64,000 nucleotides of DNA from Nitratireductor thuwali (lineage in GTDB: Bacteria > Pseudomonadota > Alphaproteobacteria > Rhizobiales > Rhizobiaceae): the NCBI RefSeq assembly GCF_036621415.1, contig NZ_CP030941.1:1538501-1602500 (forward strand), read 5' to 3'. The translations under genes and the position numbers were made by a program. The notes beneath the pieces were generated by a model, which saw nothing but the letters and a program-made list of their open reading frames with translations, had not been told where the DNA came from and did no database searches. Numbering within the stretch: the stretch's first letter is position 1; each line of letters opens with the position of its first letter. Shown one piece after another: positions 42,697 to 52,792 of the stretch.

Positions 42697-43947
42697 ATGA
42701 ACACAACGCATTCCGTACCGCTTCCACATGAACTATTGCCGCTTATGAATGGCGATCAAGGCGAAGACAGGATGCTTTCCGATGTCATCGTCCTCGACCT
42801 TACGACATCTATCGCAGGTCCCTACGCCGGTATGATGCTCGGCGACATGGGGGCCGATGTCATCAAGATCGAACGGCCAGGCGGCGATGATACCCGATAC
42901 TGGGGGCCCCCGTTTCACAACGGAGAAGCGCTGTGGTTCCTGAGCGTCAACAGGAACAAGAAAAGCGTTGTTCTCGACCTGACGAACGAACGGGCCCGCG
43001 ATGTCCTGTACGATTTTGTCGACAAGTCGGATATCATTCTGGTGAACACGCCGCCACGGGTATCCCGCAAACTGGGACTCGACGACCAGACGCTCAGGGC
43101 CCGCAAACCAGATTTGATCTACGTTTCTATAACGGGCTTCGGCATGGAAGGTGAGCGTGCGGACTGGCCCTGCTATGATCTGATTGCCGAGGGCTATTCG
43201 GGCATTATGGACATGACCGGCGAAGCCGATGGGACGCCTCAGAAGATTGGCGCACCGGCAGCCGATCTCCTGGCAGGGCAGGATGCGGCGTTCGCGGCGC
43301 TTTCTGCCTTGATACGGCGCGGACGAACGCGCCAGGGTGCGACAATCGACATAGCTCTGGTGGATTCCATGACCCGGTTCCTCAACTGTCAGCTCGTCTC
43401 CTACCTGGGCTCCGGCATTGGCGCCCGGAGATCGGGCGGCAAGGACAGTGTCATCGCCGTCTACCAAACGTTTGAAACTGCCGACAGCCCGATCACCATC
43501 GGCCTTGGCAACGACAATATTTGGACGCGATTCTGGCAGGCTCTTGGTGAGCCTGAATATGGAGCCGATCAGCGCTTCCGCACCAATTCGGATCGCCGTG
43601 CGTGCCGCCAGGAAATTGTCGCCAAGATACAGCGAATCCTCAAAACCAAAAGGGCAGGCCATTGGCTTGAATTTCTCCGGGAGGCGCGTATTCCCGCCGG
43701 CCCCATCAACGGGCTCGGGGATGTCGTCCGGGATCCGCACTTGCTGGAGCGCGGTCTCTTTTATCGCTTGCGATCAGGAAACGGCACAGTTCCCCAGGTC
43801 GGAAACGGCATCCGCATCGACGGCCGCACGAATATCGCCCGCACGGCGCCACCGCGAACAGGGGAGCATACCGAGAGCGCATTCCGCGAAATACTGAACT
43901 ACGATCCTGGAAAGCTGGCCAGCCTTCGAGCGGCCGATATCATCTGA
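42697..43947 (+). CDS. CaiB/BaiF-type CoA transferase
   Basis: The 416-residue product is a family III CoA transferase. It has VIVLDLTTSIAGPYAGMMLGDMGADVIKIERPGGDDTRYWGPPF, RNKKSVVLDLTNERARDVLYDFVDKSDIILVN and PDLIYVSITGFG. The conserved Asp for the acyl-intermediate is in the family region around AAADLLAGQDAAFA. It moves CoA between carboxylic acids without covalent cofactor. The ATG at 42697 lies 36 nt from the predicted sigma54 start; a second in-frame ATG at 42772 is also plausible. First gene of an operon with the hydratase and ligase genes. Confidence 0.9.
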   Translation: MNTTHSVPLPHELLPLMNGDQGEDRMLSDVIVLDLTTSIAGPYAGMMLGDMGADVIKIERPGGDDTRYWGPPFHNGEALWFLSVNRNKKSVVLDLTNERARDVLYDFVDKSDIILVNTPPRVSRKLGLDDQTLRARKPDLIYVSITGFGMEGERADWPCYDLIAEGYSGIMDMTGEADGTPQKIGAPAADLLAGQDAAFAALSALIRRGRTRQGATIDIALVDSMTRFLNCQLVSYLGSGIGARRSGGKDSVIAVYQTFETADSPITIGLGNDNIWTRFWQALGEPEYGADQRFRTNSDRRACRQEIVAKIQRILKTKRAGHWLEFLREARIPAGPINGLGDVVRDPHLLERGLFYRLRSGNGTVPQVGNGIRIDGRTNIARTAPPRTGEHTESAFREILNYDPGKLASLRAADII

Positions 43948-43957
43948 AAGGCGGTCC

Positions 43958-44737
43958 ATGACCTACGAAACCATTCTCTATCAGGAAGCCGGACCAATTG
44001 GCACGATCACGTTGAACCGACCGGACGACGGCAACATGTTCAACGTGACCATGTGCCACGAAATCCGTGACTGCATTGAGACGATCCGGCGCGAGACGAG
44101 AACCCGCGTGGTCGTGCTCACAGGCGCCGGAAACCAGTTTTTCTGCGTTGGCGGCCGCAAGGACGGCATGGAAGACACGACGCTTTATGCCGGCACGCTG
44201 CCCACGCTCGAGATATACGAGGCAATTGACAAGCTGCAGAAGCCTGTAATCGCGTCAGTCAACGGTTTCGCGGTCGGCGGCGGCAACGTCCTTCAAATGG
44301 TATGCGACTGTACAATCGCTAAGAAGAGCGCGATCTTCAGGCAGGTCGGGCCAATGGTGGGATCGTTCGATGCCGGCTACGGCACCTGGTATCTCGAAGA
44401 CCTGGTCGGCAAGAAGAAGGCCAAGGAAATCTGGTACCGCAATCCCAAAATAACGGCCGATGAGGCCTTGGCTTTGGGCTTGATCAACAAGGTCGTAGCC
44501 GACAAGGATCTTGCCGAGGAAACGCAGAAGTTTGCCCTGGAGATTGCGGCGCGCGGCTCCTTCGCGCTGGCTTCCATCAAGGCGGCATTCAATGCCCGGC
44601 ATGGTGGCGTATCGGGCCTGTCGCGCCTGGCGCACGACTTGCTGTTGAGATCGTACCTTGAGAGCGACGAAGCGCACGAACTCGCGGACGCGTTCTCCGC
44701 ACGACGCGAACCCGACGCAGGCAAGTTCGGAAGCTGA
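43958..44737 (+). CDS. BadI-like ring-cleaving hydrolase (crotonase fold)
   Basis: The 259-residue crotonase-family protein matches the MenB/BadI branch, not ordinary hydratases. It has GRKDGMEDTTLYAGTLPTLEIYEAIDKLQKPVIASVNGFAVGGGNVLQMVCDCTIAKKSAIFRQVGPMVGSFDAGYGTWYL and EIWYRNPKITADEALALGLINKVV. BadI cleaves 2-ketocyclohexanecarboxyl-CoA to pimelyl-CoA. MenB makes DHNA-CoA. The CoA-ligase and CoA-transferase neighbours, and no menaquinone genes, favour alicyclic ring opening. It starts 11 bp after the CoA-transferase stop. The substrate ring is inference. Confidence 0.8.
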   Translation: MTYETILYQEAGPIGTITLNRPDDGNMFNVTMCHEIRDCIETIRRETRTRVVVLTGAGNQFFCVGGRKDGMEDTTLYAGTLPTLEIYEAIDKLQKPVIASVNGFAVGGGNVLQMVCDCTIAKKSAIFRQVGPMVGSFDAGYGTWYLEDLVGKKKAKEIWYRNPKITADEALALGLINKVVADKDLAEETQKFALEIAARGSFALASIKAAFNARHGGVSGLSRLAHDLLLRSYLESDEAHELADAFSARREPDAGKFGS

Positions 44738-44740
44738 ACA

Positions 44741-46357
44741 ATGCGACCGTATCTCACTCTCCATAATCCACGCGCGGCGCAAGGCTATTACGATGCCGGA
44801 CTTTGGACGCGGGACACGTTCTACAGCCTGCTGGTCGCAAACGCGGCAGCGCGTCCCGACGCACCCGCTCTTCGCGACGGAACGAGGCACCTCACCTGGG
44901 CCGAAATCCTCGCGCGGGTCGATGGCATTGCTGCGGAATTGCGCATCTACGGGCTGCAGGGTGGCGACCGCGTCTCGATCTGGATGTCGAACAAGCTTGA
45001 AGGCATCCTGATGTTCCTGGCCTGCGCTCGCGAGGGGTTCGCTTGCAACCCGTCCCTGCACCGGACGCACACCTGCGCCGAGATCGGGACACGACTGAAT
45101 CGCCTGTCGACGCGTATCCTCTTGACGGAGGATGGTTGGGGCGCGGACCGAACGACCGCGAATTTCGACACGATCCTTTCCGGGGTCAAAAGCCTCAAGA
45201 TGGTCTTCACACCGGAGACGTTGCCAGAAGTTGCCCCGAATCTGGCCCAGCCGAACACCGATCCGGACTGCGTTGCCTACCTGGCCTTCACATCCGGAAC
45301 GACGGGGGAGCCGAAATGCGTCATGCATTCGCACAACACCCTGCTGGCCAACGCGCGTGAACTCGCAAGTGACTGGAATCACGGTTCCGATACCTCGATC
45401 CTCACGCTCTCCCCCCTGTCACACCACATCGCCTGGGTGGCAGTTGCCCAATGGCTGATAGCGGGCGGCAACCTGACGACCGATGACGCCCCGGCAGGCC
45501 TCAGCCGCCTGGACTGGATCATTGAATCCGGAGCCAGCTATGTGATGGGCGTCCCGACCCATGCCATGGACATTCTGGAAAGCCAGAAGGAACGCGGATT
45601 GCGGCGTCTCGGCAATGTCGACGTTTTCTACATGGCGGGCTCGCCGATTCCGCCATCGGTCGCCGACGCCTTCGTCAGGCAAGGCATCAAGGCGCAGAAT
45701 GTCTACGGCATGACGGAGAACTCGTCGCATCAGTACACCCACCCGGACGACGACATCGAGACGATCATCAACACCTGCGGACGCGGCGGAAGCGCGTACG
45801 AAGTCCGCATCTTCGATACCGACGATCAGGACACGCAGCTTCCTACCGGCGGCATCGGACAGATCGGGGGACGCGGCGCCGCGCTGATGTTGGGTTACTT
45901 CGACGATCAGAACGCGACGGAAAATTCCTTCAACAAGGATGGGTGGTTTATGTCCGGTGATCTGGGGTCGTTGGACGAGCGTGGCAACCTGACGATCGAG
46001 GGCCGAATCAAGGACCTCATCATCCGTGGCGGCCATAACATCTATCCGGCCCACATAGAGGCGGTCGCCATGCGCCATGACCGTGTGGAGCGGGTTGCGT
46101 GCTTTCCGGTGTCGGATCAGCGGCTCGGCGAGCGCGTGTGCATCGCCATTATAGGCGATGCGGAACCGGACGACCTGCTGCTGCATCTCGCCGAGGAGGG
46201 TCTTTCGAAATACGACATGCCGGAATATTTCCTGCGGGTGGATAGCTTTCCGCTCACTGCAAGCGGCAAGATTCTGAAGCGCGAGCTTGTGGAAATGGCC
46301 AACCGCCACGAAATTAAGCCGACGCCAATCCGCTTTCGGCTCGCAGGTGCGAAATGA
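44741..46357 (+). CDS. Acyl-CoA ligase (AMP-forming)
   Basis: The 538-residue product is an ANL-superfamily acyl/aryl-CoA synthetase. AMP-binding motif TSGTTGEPK is near residues 184-192, VYGMTENSSH provides the A5 region, and GWFMSGDLGSLDERGNLTIEGRIKDLIIRGGHNIYP is the adenylation hinge. The terminal Lys in TASGKILKRELVEM is the catalytic one. It activates a carboxylic acid with ATP and CoA. Its operon position before and after crotonase-fold genes suggests an alicyclic acid, as for AliA/BadA-type ligases, but specificity cannot be read. It overlaps the next start by 4 bp. Confidence 0.88.
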   Translation: MRPYLTLHNPRAAQGYYDAGLWTRDTFYSLLVANAAARPDAPALRDGTRHLTWAEILARVDGIAAELRIYGLQGGDRVSIWMSNKLEGILMFLACAREGFACNPSLHRTHTCAEIGTRLNRLSTRILLTEDGWGADRTTANFDTILSGVKSLKMVFTPETLPEVAPNLAQPNTDPDCVAYLAFTSGTTGEPKCVMHSHNTLLANARELASDWNHGSDTSILTLSPLSHHIAWVAVAQWLIAGGNLTTDDAPAGLSRLDWIIESGASYVMGVPTHAMDILESQKERGLRRLGNVDVFYMAGSPIPPSVADAFVRQGIKAQNVYGMTENSSHQYTHPDDDIETIINTCGRGGSAYEVRIFDTDDQDTQLPTGGIGQIGGRGAALMLGYFDDQNATENSFNKDGWFMSGDLGSLDERGNLTIEGRIKDLIIRGGHNIYPAHIEAVAMRHDRVERVACFPVSDQRLGERVCIAIIGDAEPDDLLLHLAEEGLSKYDMPEYFLRVDSFPLTASGKILKRELVEMANRHEIKPTPIRFRLAGAK

Positions 46358-46893
46358 CGGTCGGTCTGGAGATCGCTGGCTCCTTCGCTGTAATCACCCT
46401 CAACAGGCCGGATAAGCTGAACGCCCTGTCTTTCGAAGTGCTGAGGGAACTCGACGGCAGGCTCGACGAGGTGGCTCGTTTGTCCGTTCGAGCGCTGATT
46501 GTGACGGGGGCGGGCAACAAGGCCTTTTGCGCCGGTGCGGACATCGAAGAGCTTCGACACAGGCAGTTGATGGAGCAGAAACGAGGCGCCGAGCTCGGCC
46601 AGACCATTTTCGAAAAGATCGCCCGGCTACCGGTCGTTTCGATTGCGGCTATCAACGGCTACGCATTCGGCGGTGGCTTGGAACTTGCGCTTGCCTGCAC
46701 GCTCAGGATTGTCTCGGCGAACGCCAAGATGGGCCTCCCGGAAATCAGACTCGGCCTGATCCCCGGCTATGGCGGCACACAGCGCCTGCCACGACTGATC
46801 GGCGAAGCGCGTGCTCTGGATATCATCCTCACCGGCCGCACGATCGACGCGGCCGAGGCCTGTGATTTTTCATGGAATAGGGACCCCGTTTGA
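46354..46893 (+). pseudogene. Enoyl-CoA hydratase, C-terminally cut by IS21
   Basis: Residues 1-168 are a crotonase-family enoyl-CoA hydratase: GSFAVITLNRPDKLNALSFEVLRELDG, KAFCAGADIEEL, INGYAFGGGLELALACTLRI and PEIRLGLIPGYGGTQRLPRLIG, with the hydratase Glu in the PEIRLG loop. Homology ends at AAEA, where the IS21 end begins (46861), and the remaining residues come from the IS. About 90 residues, including the trimerisation helices, are missing, so it is probably inactive. It was the fourth gene of the sigma54 operon. The gene following the IS is unrelated, so more of the operon has been lost. Confidence 0.85.
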
Positions 46894-46977
46894 GGGGTAA
46901 TTTTTATCCAAAAGGGACCCCTGAGACACAGGGGCATCAGACTGCCTCCGATTGTCATCGGAGGCATTTGTTTTTGG

Positions 46978-48477
46978 ATGTTGGTTGTGGAAACGATCGC
47001 GAAGATACGCCGTGCCTATTTTGTCCATGGGAAGCCCATCAAGGCGATTTGCCGCGAGTTGAATGTCTCGCGCAAAGTGGTGCGCAAGGTAGTGCGCTCG
47101 GAGGCGACGGAGTTTCGCTACGAGCGCAAACATCAGCCGATGCCAAGCATGGGTGCCTGGCGGGATGAGCTGGAGCGGCTGTTGTCGGCCAATGCGGCGA
47201 AGCCATCGCGTGAGCAGCTGACCCTGATGCGGGTTTTTGAAGAGCTTCGGGGCCTCGGCTATGAGGGCAGCTACAGTTCGGTCTGGCGGCATGCGCAGGC
47301 CTGGAAAGAGAAGCGCGGCAGCACCTCCGTCGCCGCCTATGTGCCGCTGAGCTTTGCACCGGGCGAGGCCTACCAGTTCGACTGGAGCCACGAGATCGTG
47401 GTGCTGGGCGGTGCGACGACCACGGTGAAGGTTGCGCATGTGCGGCTGTGCCACAGTCGGATGCTGTTCGTGCGGGCCTATCCGCGCGAGACGCAGGAGA
47501 TGGTGTTCGATGCCCATGACCGGGCGTTTGCCTTCTTCCGGGGCACCTGCACGCGCGGCATCTACGATAACATGAAGACGGCGGTGGAGACCGTCTTCGT
47601 CGGCAAGGACCGCCAGTTCAACCGCCGCTTCCTGCAGATGTGCAGCCACTATCTTGTCGAGCCGGTCGCCTGCACGCCGGCCTCGGGCTGGGAGAAGGGC
47701 CAGGTTGAGAACCAGGTCGGGCTGGTGCGCCGGCGCTTCTTCACACCGCGGTTGCGCTTCAGGAACTATGAGGAGTTGAACGCCTGGCTGCTCGACCAGT
47801 GCGTCGTCTTTGCCAAGGCGCATCGCCATTCCGAGCGGCCCGAGCAGACGGTCTGGGAAGCCTTCGAGGCTGAACGGGCAAGCCTGGTGCCCTATGCCGG
47901 CCACTTCGATGGATTCCACGCCGTGCCGGCCTCGGTGTCGAAGACCTGCCTGGTGCGCTTCGACAACAACAAATACTCCGTCATGGCCAGCGCGCTCGGC
48001 CGGCCGGTGGAGATCCAGGCCTATGCCGACCGGATCGTGATCCGCCAGGATGGGGTGATCGTCGGCGAGCATCGCCGCGCCTTTGGCCGCGGCAAGACCG
48101 TCTACGACCCTTGGCACTATGTGCCGGTTCTGGCCCGCAAGCCGGGCGCGCTGCGCAACGGCGCGCCCTTCAAGGACTGGATGCTGCCCAGCAGCCTGGA
48201 GCGGATACGCCGCAAGCTTGCCCGTTCTGACGACGGAGACCGGCAGATGGTGAGCATTCTGTCGGCCGTGCTGAGCGACGGCATGCCGGCGGTGGAAGCC
48301 GCCTGCGCAGAAGCGTTGCGTGAGGGTGCCTGCTCGGCCGATGTCATCCTCAACATCCTGGCGCGTCGACGCGAGACGGCGCGGCCACCGACTATGGCCA
48401 CGCCGGCCGGCCTCAAGCTTCACCATGAACCCACGGCAGATTGCAGCCGATACGATCAATTGAGGAGAGCCGTATGA
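46978..48477 (+). CDS. istA: IS21 transposase IstA
   Basis: The 499-residue product has the N-terminal HTH ([35 protein letters not shown]) and a DDE integrase core ([14 protein letters not shown] for the first Asp, [22 protein letters not shown] for the second, [19 protein letters not shown] with the Glu). Full length and no internal stop. It overlaps istB by 4 bp (ATGA). Confidence 0.92.
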   Translation: MLVVETIAKIRRAYFVHGKPIKAICRELNVSRKVVRKVVRSEATEFRYERKHQPMPSMGAWRDELERLLSANAAKPSREQLTLMRVFEELRGLGYEGSYSSVWRHAQAWKEKRGSTSVAAYVPLSFAPGEAYQFDWSHEIVVLGGATTTVKVAHVRLCHSRMLFVRAYPRETQEMVFDAHDRAFAFFRGTCTRGIYDNMKTAVETVFVGKDRQFNRRFLQMCSHYLVEPVACTPASGWEKGQVENQVGLVRRRFFTPRLRFRNYEELNAWLLDQCVVFAKAHRHSERPEQTVWEAFEAERASLVPYAGHFDGFHAVPASVSKTCLVRFDNNKYSVMASALGRPVEIQAYADRIVIRQDGVIVGEHRRAFGRGKTVYDPWHYVPVLARKPGALRNGAPFKDWMLPSSLERIRRKLARSDDGDRQMVSILSAVLSDGMPAVEAACAEALREGACSADVILNILARRRETARPPTMATPAGLKLHHEPTADCSRYDQLRRAV

Positions 48478-49211
48478 TGGACCGCACCGACATTCTCGCC
48501 ACCATGGGATCGCTGAAGCTCTTCGGCATGAAGGCGGCCTATGACGAGATCATTCGAACCGCCGTGAAGCGCCAACACGAGCCGCAGCGCATCATCGCCG
48601 ACCTGCTCAATGCAGAGATATCCGAGAAGAAGGCGCGCTCGATCAAATACCAGATGACGATCGCCAAGCTGCCGCTGGCCAAGGAGATCGAGGACTTCGT
48701 CTTCGACGGCACACCGATCAACGAGACGCTGGTGCGTGATCTGGCCGGCGGCAACTTCCTCGCCCATCAGCGCAACGCCGTCCTCGTCGGCGGCACCGGA
48801 ACCGGCAAGACCCATCTCGCCGTCGCCATCGCCCGCGCCTGCATCCGTGACGGCGCGCGCGGCCGCTTCTTCAACGTCGTCGACCTCGTCAACCAGCTCG
48901 AGGCCGAGGCCCGGGCCGGGCGCCAGGGGCGGCTCAACGATCGGCTGTGTCGCCTGGACTTCGTCATTCTCGATGAACTTGGCTATCTGCCTTTCGCTCA
49001 GGCCGGCGGGCAGCTCCTGTTCCACCTCATCAGCCGGCTCTATGAGCAGACATCGGTGATCGTCACCACCAATCTCACCTTTGGCGAATGGCCGACTGTC
49101 TTCGGCGACGCCAAGATGACCACGGCACTGCTCGATCGGCTCACCCATCACTGCGACATCATCGAGACCGGCAACGACAGCTGGCGCTTCAAGAACCGCT
49201 CTCAAAGCTAA
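48474..49211 (+). CDS. istB: IS21 ATPase IstB
   Basis: The 245-residue product is the AAA+ helper of IS21. It has the N-terminal [46 protein letters not shown] domain, Walker [10 protein letters not shown], Walker [12 protein letters not shown], and the C-terminal [18 protein letters not shown]. IstB selects targets and stimulates IstA. GGAGAGCCGT precedes its ATG at 48474, two bases before the istA stop. Confidence 0.93.
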   Translation: MMDRTDILATMGSLKLFGMKAAYDEIIRTAVKRQHEPQRIIADLLNAEISEKKARSIKYQMTIAKLPLAKEIEDFVFDGTPINETLVRDLAGGNFLAHQRNAVLVGGTGTGKTHLAVAIARACIRDGARGRFFNVVDLVNQLEAEARAGRQGRLNDRLCRLDFVILDELGYLPFAQAGGQLLFHLISRLYEQTSVIVTTNLTFGEWPTVFGDAKMTTALLDRLTHHCDIIETGNDSWRFKNRSQS

Positions 49212-49350
49212 AGCCGAAAGGCCAATCAGGCGCACTCGACCGGGCTGCGCAAACTCGACCAGCTCCACCCGGTCGAGCGCTCACATCGTGCCCGTCAAAG
49301 GGGTCCCTTTTGGACGAAAAAACGGGGTCCCGTTTCCGCGATCATTGACA

Positions 49351-50138
49351 CTAACGACCCTCTTGTGGTCGCAGTTCACCTACCCCCCGTTGAAATCGGC
49401 GAGATGCTTCTCAACAGTTCGGGCAACGAGACGCTTCAGAGCGAAACCGTCGGTTCAGCGAACGATATCTTTCGGGAGCTGGCGCAGCATCTGCGGAATG
49501 ACGCCGAGATCGGTCCGGCAGTTGCGAAGGCGCACAAGGTTCAGCAGAGCGAACTCCGTTTCCTCGACATGGCAGAGGCGCTCGCAGGCTTTATTCGCCA
49601 TAATTTTCGTCTTAAGCCGACGCGATTTCATGACTTCGTGTTCGGCAGTGGCCAACTCACGCCCGACGAACTCGCAGGCGGATTGATCTTCTATGGTAAG
49701 GGTCGGTGCGGAATTTGCCACAACGGCCCCTACTTCTCCGATTTTGATTTTCATGCCATCCCATTCCCGCAGGCGGGATTTGGCAAGAACGGATTTGGGG
49801 TCGACTACGGTCGCTACAACGTTACACTTGACGTTGATGACCTCTACAAATTCAGAACGCCGCCGCTTTTCAATGTCACCAAGACCGCGCCGTATTCTCA
49901 CTCTGGTTCGCTCTATTATCTCTCCGAAGCGATAAAAGTTCACGTCGACCCGCTGGGCGATCCCCGCGCGATTCCAGCGGACGCCAGACAGCGGGCCGAC
50001 TTCTATGAAGTCCTCAAGAAATGGAGCCACGCGCCGATGGCCGGTGTCGAACTCAGTGACGGTGATATCAAGCAGCTGATTGCATTCCTGGGAGCTCTTG
50101 AATTTGAAAGCGATGAAGCGGTCCGCGAGTTGAACTGA
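49351..50138 (+). pseudogene. MauG/di-haem peroxidase-like protein, C-terminal half
   Basis: The frame after the IS end encodes the C-terminal domain of a di-haem cytochrome c peroxidase/MauG-type protein. A single haem site is CGICHNG (with CxxCH), and TPPLFNVTKTAPYSHSGSLYYLSEAIKVHVDP follows. The N-terminal haem domain and signal peptide are absent, because the IS21 end lies directly upstream, so it cannot be a working peroxidase. The first frame ATG/GTG is at 49365. It lies next to a truncated enoyl-CoA hydratase on the other side of the IS, so the two are unrelated fragments. Confidence 0.75.
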
Positions 50139-50465
50139 AATTGGCGCTCAGCCAAGTCATTCGCTTGCTTATTCGCTCTGCGCCGGTAGTAGCCAGTTCG
50201 GAGCGAACTGTGAATGACCGCAACGAGCCGTGAGCGGACAGTCCGGTTTGCAATCGTCACCCTGCGATAGCTGCTATTCTGTTCCGGACCCTCGCATCAA
50301 AAGCTCGCGCTCCACGTCCGGAGCCAATGTTTCGAGGCTTTAACCGAAAAACGTCAGTTCACTAACGGACTCGCCTAAGGATGGAACTGAACCCTTAGGC
50401 GAAGGCGACGGTTGCGCAGCCTACGAACGCGGGATAGCTTTCCCTGGGCGAAAGGGGGAACACCG
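50139..50465. other. Intergenic, no gene seen
   Basis: A 327-bp region between the MauG fragment and the SH3-like protein. No frame with a recognisable domain was found. It ends with a likely promoter region and the GAAAGGGGGAA ribosome binding site of the next gene. Confidence 0.4.
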
Positions 50466-51062
50466 ATGACGAGGAATCTACTGCTGTCGGCCGCAGCGGC
50501 CGTCGCGATTTCTATTCCGGCAATGGCCCAGACGCAGATGTGGACCTCCGTCGACTCGGCCAACCGCCGCACCTGCCCGTCGTCCGAGTGTGGCAGTGTC
50601 GGCACGCTCTTCTATCGGGAGTCGGCGAAGGTCTTCGAGACCAGGAACGGCTGGTCCCGAGTGTCGCAGTACTACGACGCCGCCTGTTCCGGAGGGCGAT
50701 CGGCCTATGTGGATTCGGGGAGAGCCGACTGCACGCCAATCAATGGGATCGTAGGCGGGCAGTTCGCCGAATGGGTGCGCTCCGACCTGCTGGCGGCACA
50801 GCGTCCCGCCGATCCGTCCGTGGGCGCGACCGGGACAGCTAAGCTCATCGGCCAGAGCGATGACTTCCGGCTGCACCGAGACGCCTTCGTGAAAGCCACG
50901 GACGAACTCATCGCCTCCGGAAGGTGCCGGGCATCGGACTTCGAGGAATGAGGCGGCTGGATGAAGTCGTCGAACAAGGGCGCTGGCATCTATTTCAGCT
51001 ACTGCGGAGGCGGCGCCGACCGCATCTATCTCGACGTTGGCAGCGGCCGGGTGTTCCGATGA
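50466..51062 (+). pseudogene. Exported SH3-like protein with in-frame stop
   Basis: The first part (162 residues) has a Sec signal (MTRNLLLSAAAAVAISIPAMAQ) and an SH3-like domain (WTSVDSANRRTCPSSECGSVGTLFYRESAKVFETRNGWSRVSQYYDA). The frame meets TGA at 50949-50951. The same frame then continues with GGWMKSSNKGAGIYFSYCGGGADRIYLDVGSGRVFR, which has the feel of the normal C-terminus. A TGG-to-TGA change would explain it. In its present state the protein is probably truncated by about 35 residues. It is preceded by GAAAGGGGGAA. Confidence 0.6.
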
Positions 51063-51187
51063 GTGTCCGCATCAGCAGTGCGGTTGCCGGGATTGTGCTC
51101 GCCGCGGTTGCCGCAAGGCTATTTTACGATAGCAGCAACTTGGGGGCCGTCTGCTGCCTGTCCGGTTCTGGTCGAAAAACCGAGTAA
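51059..51187 (+). CDS. Small hypothetical membrane protein
   Basis: The 42-residue product MSVRISSAVAGIVLAAVAARLFYDSSNLGAV has one hydrophobic segment. Its ATG overlaps the stop of the SH3-like gene (ATGA at 51059-51062), suggesting translational coupling. No family was recognised. It could be a chance frame. Confidence 0.3.
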   Translation: MSVRISSAVAGIVLAAVAARLFYDSSNLGAVCCLSGSGRKTE

Positions 51188-51415
51188 GCCGCCGTTCGGC
51201 TGACGACCTCATTGTAGCCATTCGTAAAGCGTCTATCGCCGCCGGAACTCTGCCCTCCGTTCAGTTTCGCCAAACGGCAGATTCGGGCACTAGGCCGACT
51301 AGCAGGCCTAGGTATAGAGCTAACGATAGCAGACGCTCAAAGCGTCGAGTTCGGTTACGAATCAGGGGCCGATAGCGGAATCGCGATCTTTGACAGGGCT
51401 TCCCACAGGAGAAGA

Positions 51416-52465
51416 TCATTCCCACAGACTGGCCGGGCCGACGCCGCGTCGGGCGCGGCGAGCGCGATCCGTATAGGTCAACAACAAAGGCCACGCGGCC
51501 GGCGCGGGTACGTTGCGTTGTGTATGAAGTATTTCCCTGCGGTCAGGGTGGTAGACGCGGTCGCCCGTTACGGCAACGAAGGAATCGCTGCCCGGGGCTG
51601 TCTCCTGCAGGGTCTCCACGCTAAACCACGTCGCCCTGCGGCGCGACTTGGCGCTGTGGTAAGTCGACGCGACCAACGCTCGATCCCTCCAGTCACGGAA
51701 ATAGAGATTGGCATGGCCACGAACAGCCTGCAGATCGTTAAAGGCGGCCACGTCCGCGACACGGTCCATGACGCCAAGTTCGCCTAGCCTTTTCTCTAGG
51801 CGGTAGATGGCCGGGTCGAATGACATCAGAAGGAGCTCCGGCGTCAGCGGCATCAGTAGCATTGCGCCCGGACTGCCGAGACCTGCACCTCCCAGCACGT
51901 CCTTTTGCAGGTGGAAGCGGTTAGTGTAGACCACCGGATCATCGGATGTGAAGAATGGCATTGACGTGCGATTGAGGATAATCCGCGTCTGTAGGTGGGC
52001 CGTACTTCCTATGCTGTCCTTGAAAGCGTTCAGCGCAAGCTGAAGGGCCATCTCGTGCGTCATAACTAGGCTTTCCAGCAGCTCCGGTGTAGCCTCATCG
52101 GCTATCATCGCCCGTTCCGCCTCCGCTAGCCGGATTTGGCTGTCGATCCACGCCGCGCTCCTGTAGGACTGCAGCAGCATGAAGGCGTGGAGGCGGCGGA
52201 CGTCTACCGGTGTCGCGGCAGCGGGATCGTTGACGACGCGCCGCATGATCTCGCCGTATTCACCTTCGGGCTCTTGCAACGCCCGCTCCAAGATGCCGTC
52301 GCGCCCATAGAAATATGGCTTTGCGCACTGTCCTTTCGCCGGCGCCGCTTCGACCGACCGTTCGCGGGAGATGTTGAATAGATTAACGGCGGCCCCTTCA
52401 CCGTCCGCGCAGAATGCGCGGAGATAACAACGGGGCACGAAGTGCTGGGATTTGTTAGCGGGCAT
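51416..52465 (-). CDS. DUF4238 domain protein
   Basis: The 349-residue product opens MPANKSQHFVPRCYLRAFCADG, the DUF4238 signature (a QHFVP-x-YL start), followed by AKPYFYGRDGILERALQEPEGEYGEIM and the central FFTSDDPVVYTN and GAMLLMPLTPELLLMS. Members are often near mobile and defence genes; molecular function is not known. It stands alone between the SH3-like gene and an IS3 element. The following 52466-52762 stretch has no gene. Confidence 0.85.
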   Translation of the reverse strand: MPANKSQHFVPRCYLRAFCADGEGAAVNLFNISRERSVEAAPAKGQCAKPYFYGRDGILERALQEPEGEYGEIMRRVVNDPAAATPVDVRRLHAFMLLQSYRSAAWIDSQIRLAEAERAMIADEATPELLESLVMTHEMALQLALNAFKDSIGSTAHLQTRIILNRTSMPFFTSDDPVVYTNRFHLQKDVLGGAGLGSPGAMLLMPLTPELLLMSFDPAIYRLEKRLGELGVMDRVADVAAFNDLQAVRGHANLYFRDWRDRALVASTYHSAKSRRRATWFSVETLQETAPGSDSFVAVTGDRVYHPDRREILHTQRNVPAPAAWPLLLTYTDRARRARRGVGPASLWE

Positions 52466-52792
52466 GGTGGCCGGATGATGTGGCGCCTAGGTCGACGACG
52501 CAACAACTGTCGTCTGTCGGCGTGCTTCACACGCGAAATCGCGGACTTCACGGCGCCCATTTGCAGCATCGACTACGCCTTCCTCGGCTTCTCAGGCAAC
52601 CTCAGCGGCGGGATTCTTGATATGCAGTTCCAAAAGTCGCCTGTCCACTCCCCACCTACCTTGATCGTTCGAAGGCACCACTCTGGGGGCCGCAACCGGA
52701 CAGGCAGGTAAAAGCTGCCTGCAGTCTGAAGCGGACTCTAGCTCCGCATAACTACATCGATTTGGCCTGCTGCCGGTTTTTCGGACACGAGG

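Larger units (their letters stand above)
46861..49350 (+). mobile_element. IS21-family element
   Basis: The two 27-bp termini both start TGT and share GGAA...GGGACCCC (left from 46861 on the plus strand, right from 49350 on the minus strand), with internal AAAAGGGACCCCT repeats further in. It carries istA and istB in the usual order. The flanking bases (gaggcc and ctaacg) show no target-site duplication, and the genes on either side do not match each other. So it marks a deletion or rearrangement junction. Confidence 0.88.

Noticed and set aside
46870..48459. 529-codon open frame on the minus strand
   Set aside because: Antisense of IstA; repeats of His/Arg/Gln typical of shadow frames and no domain.
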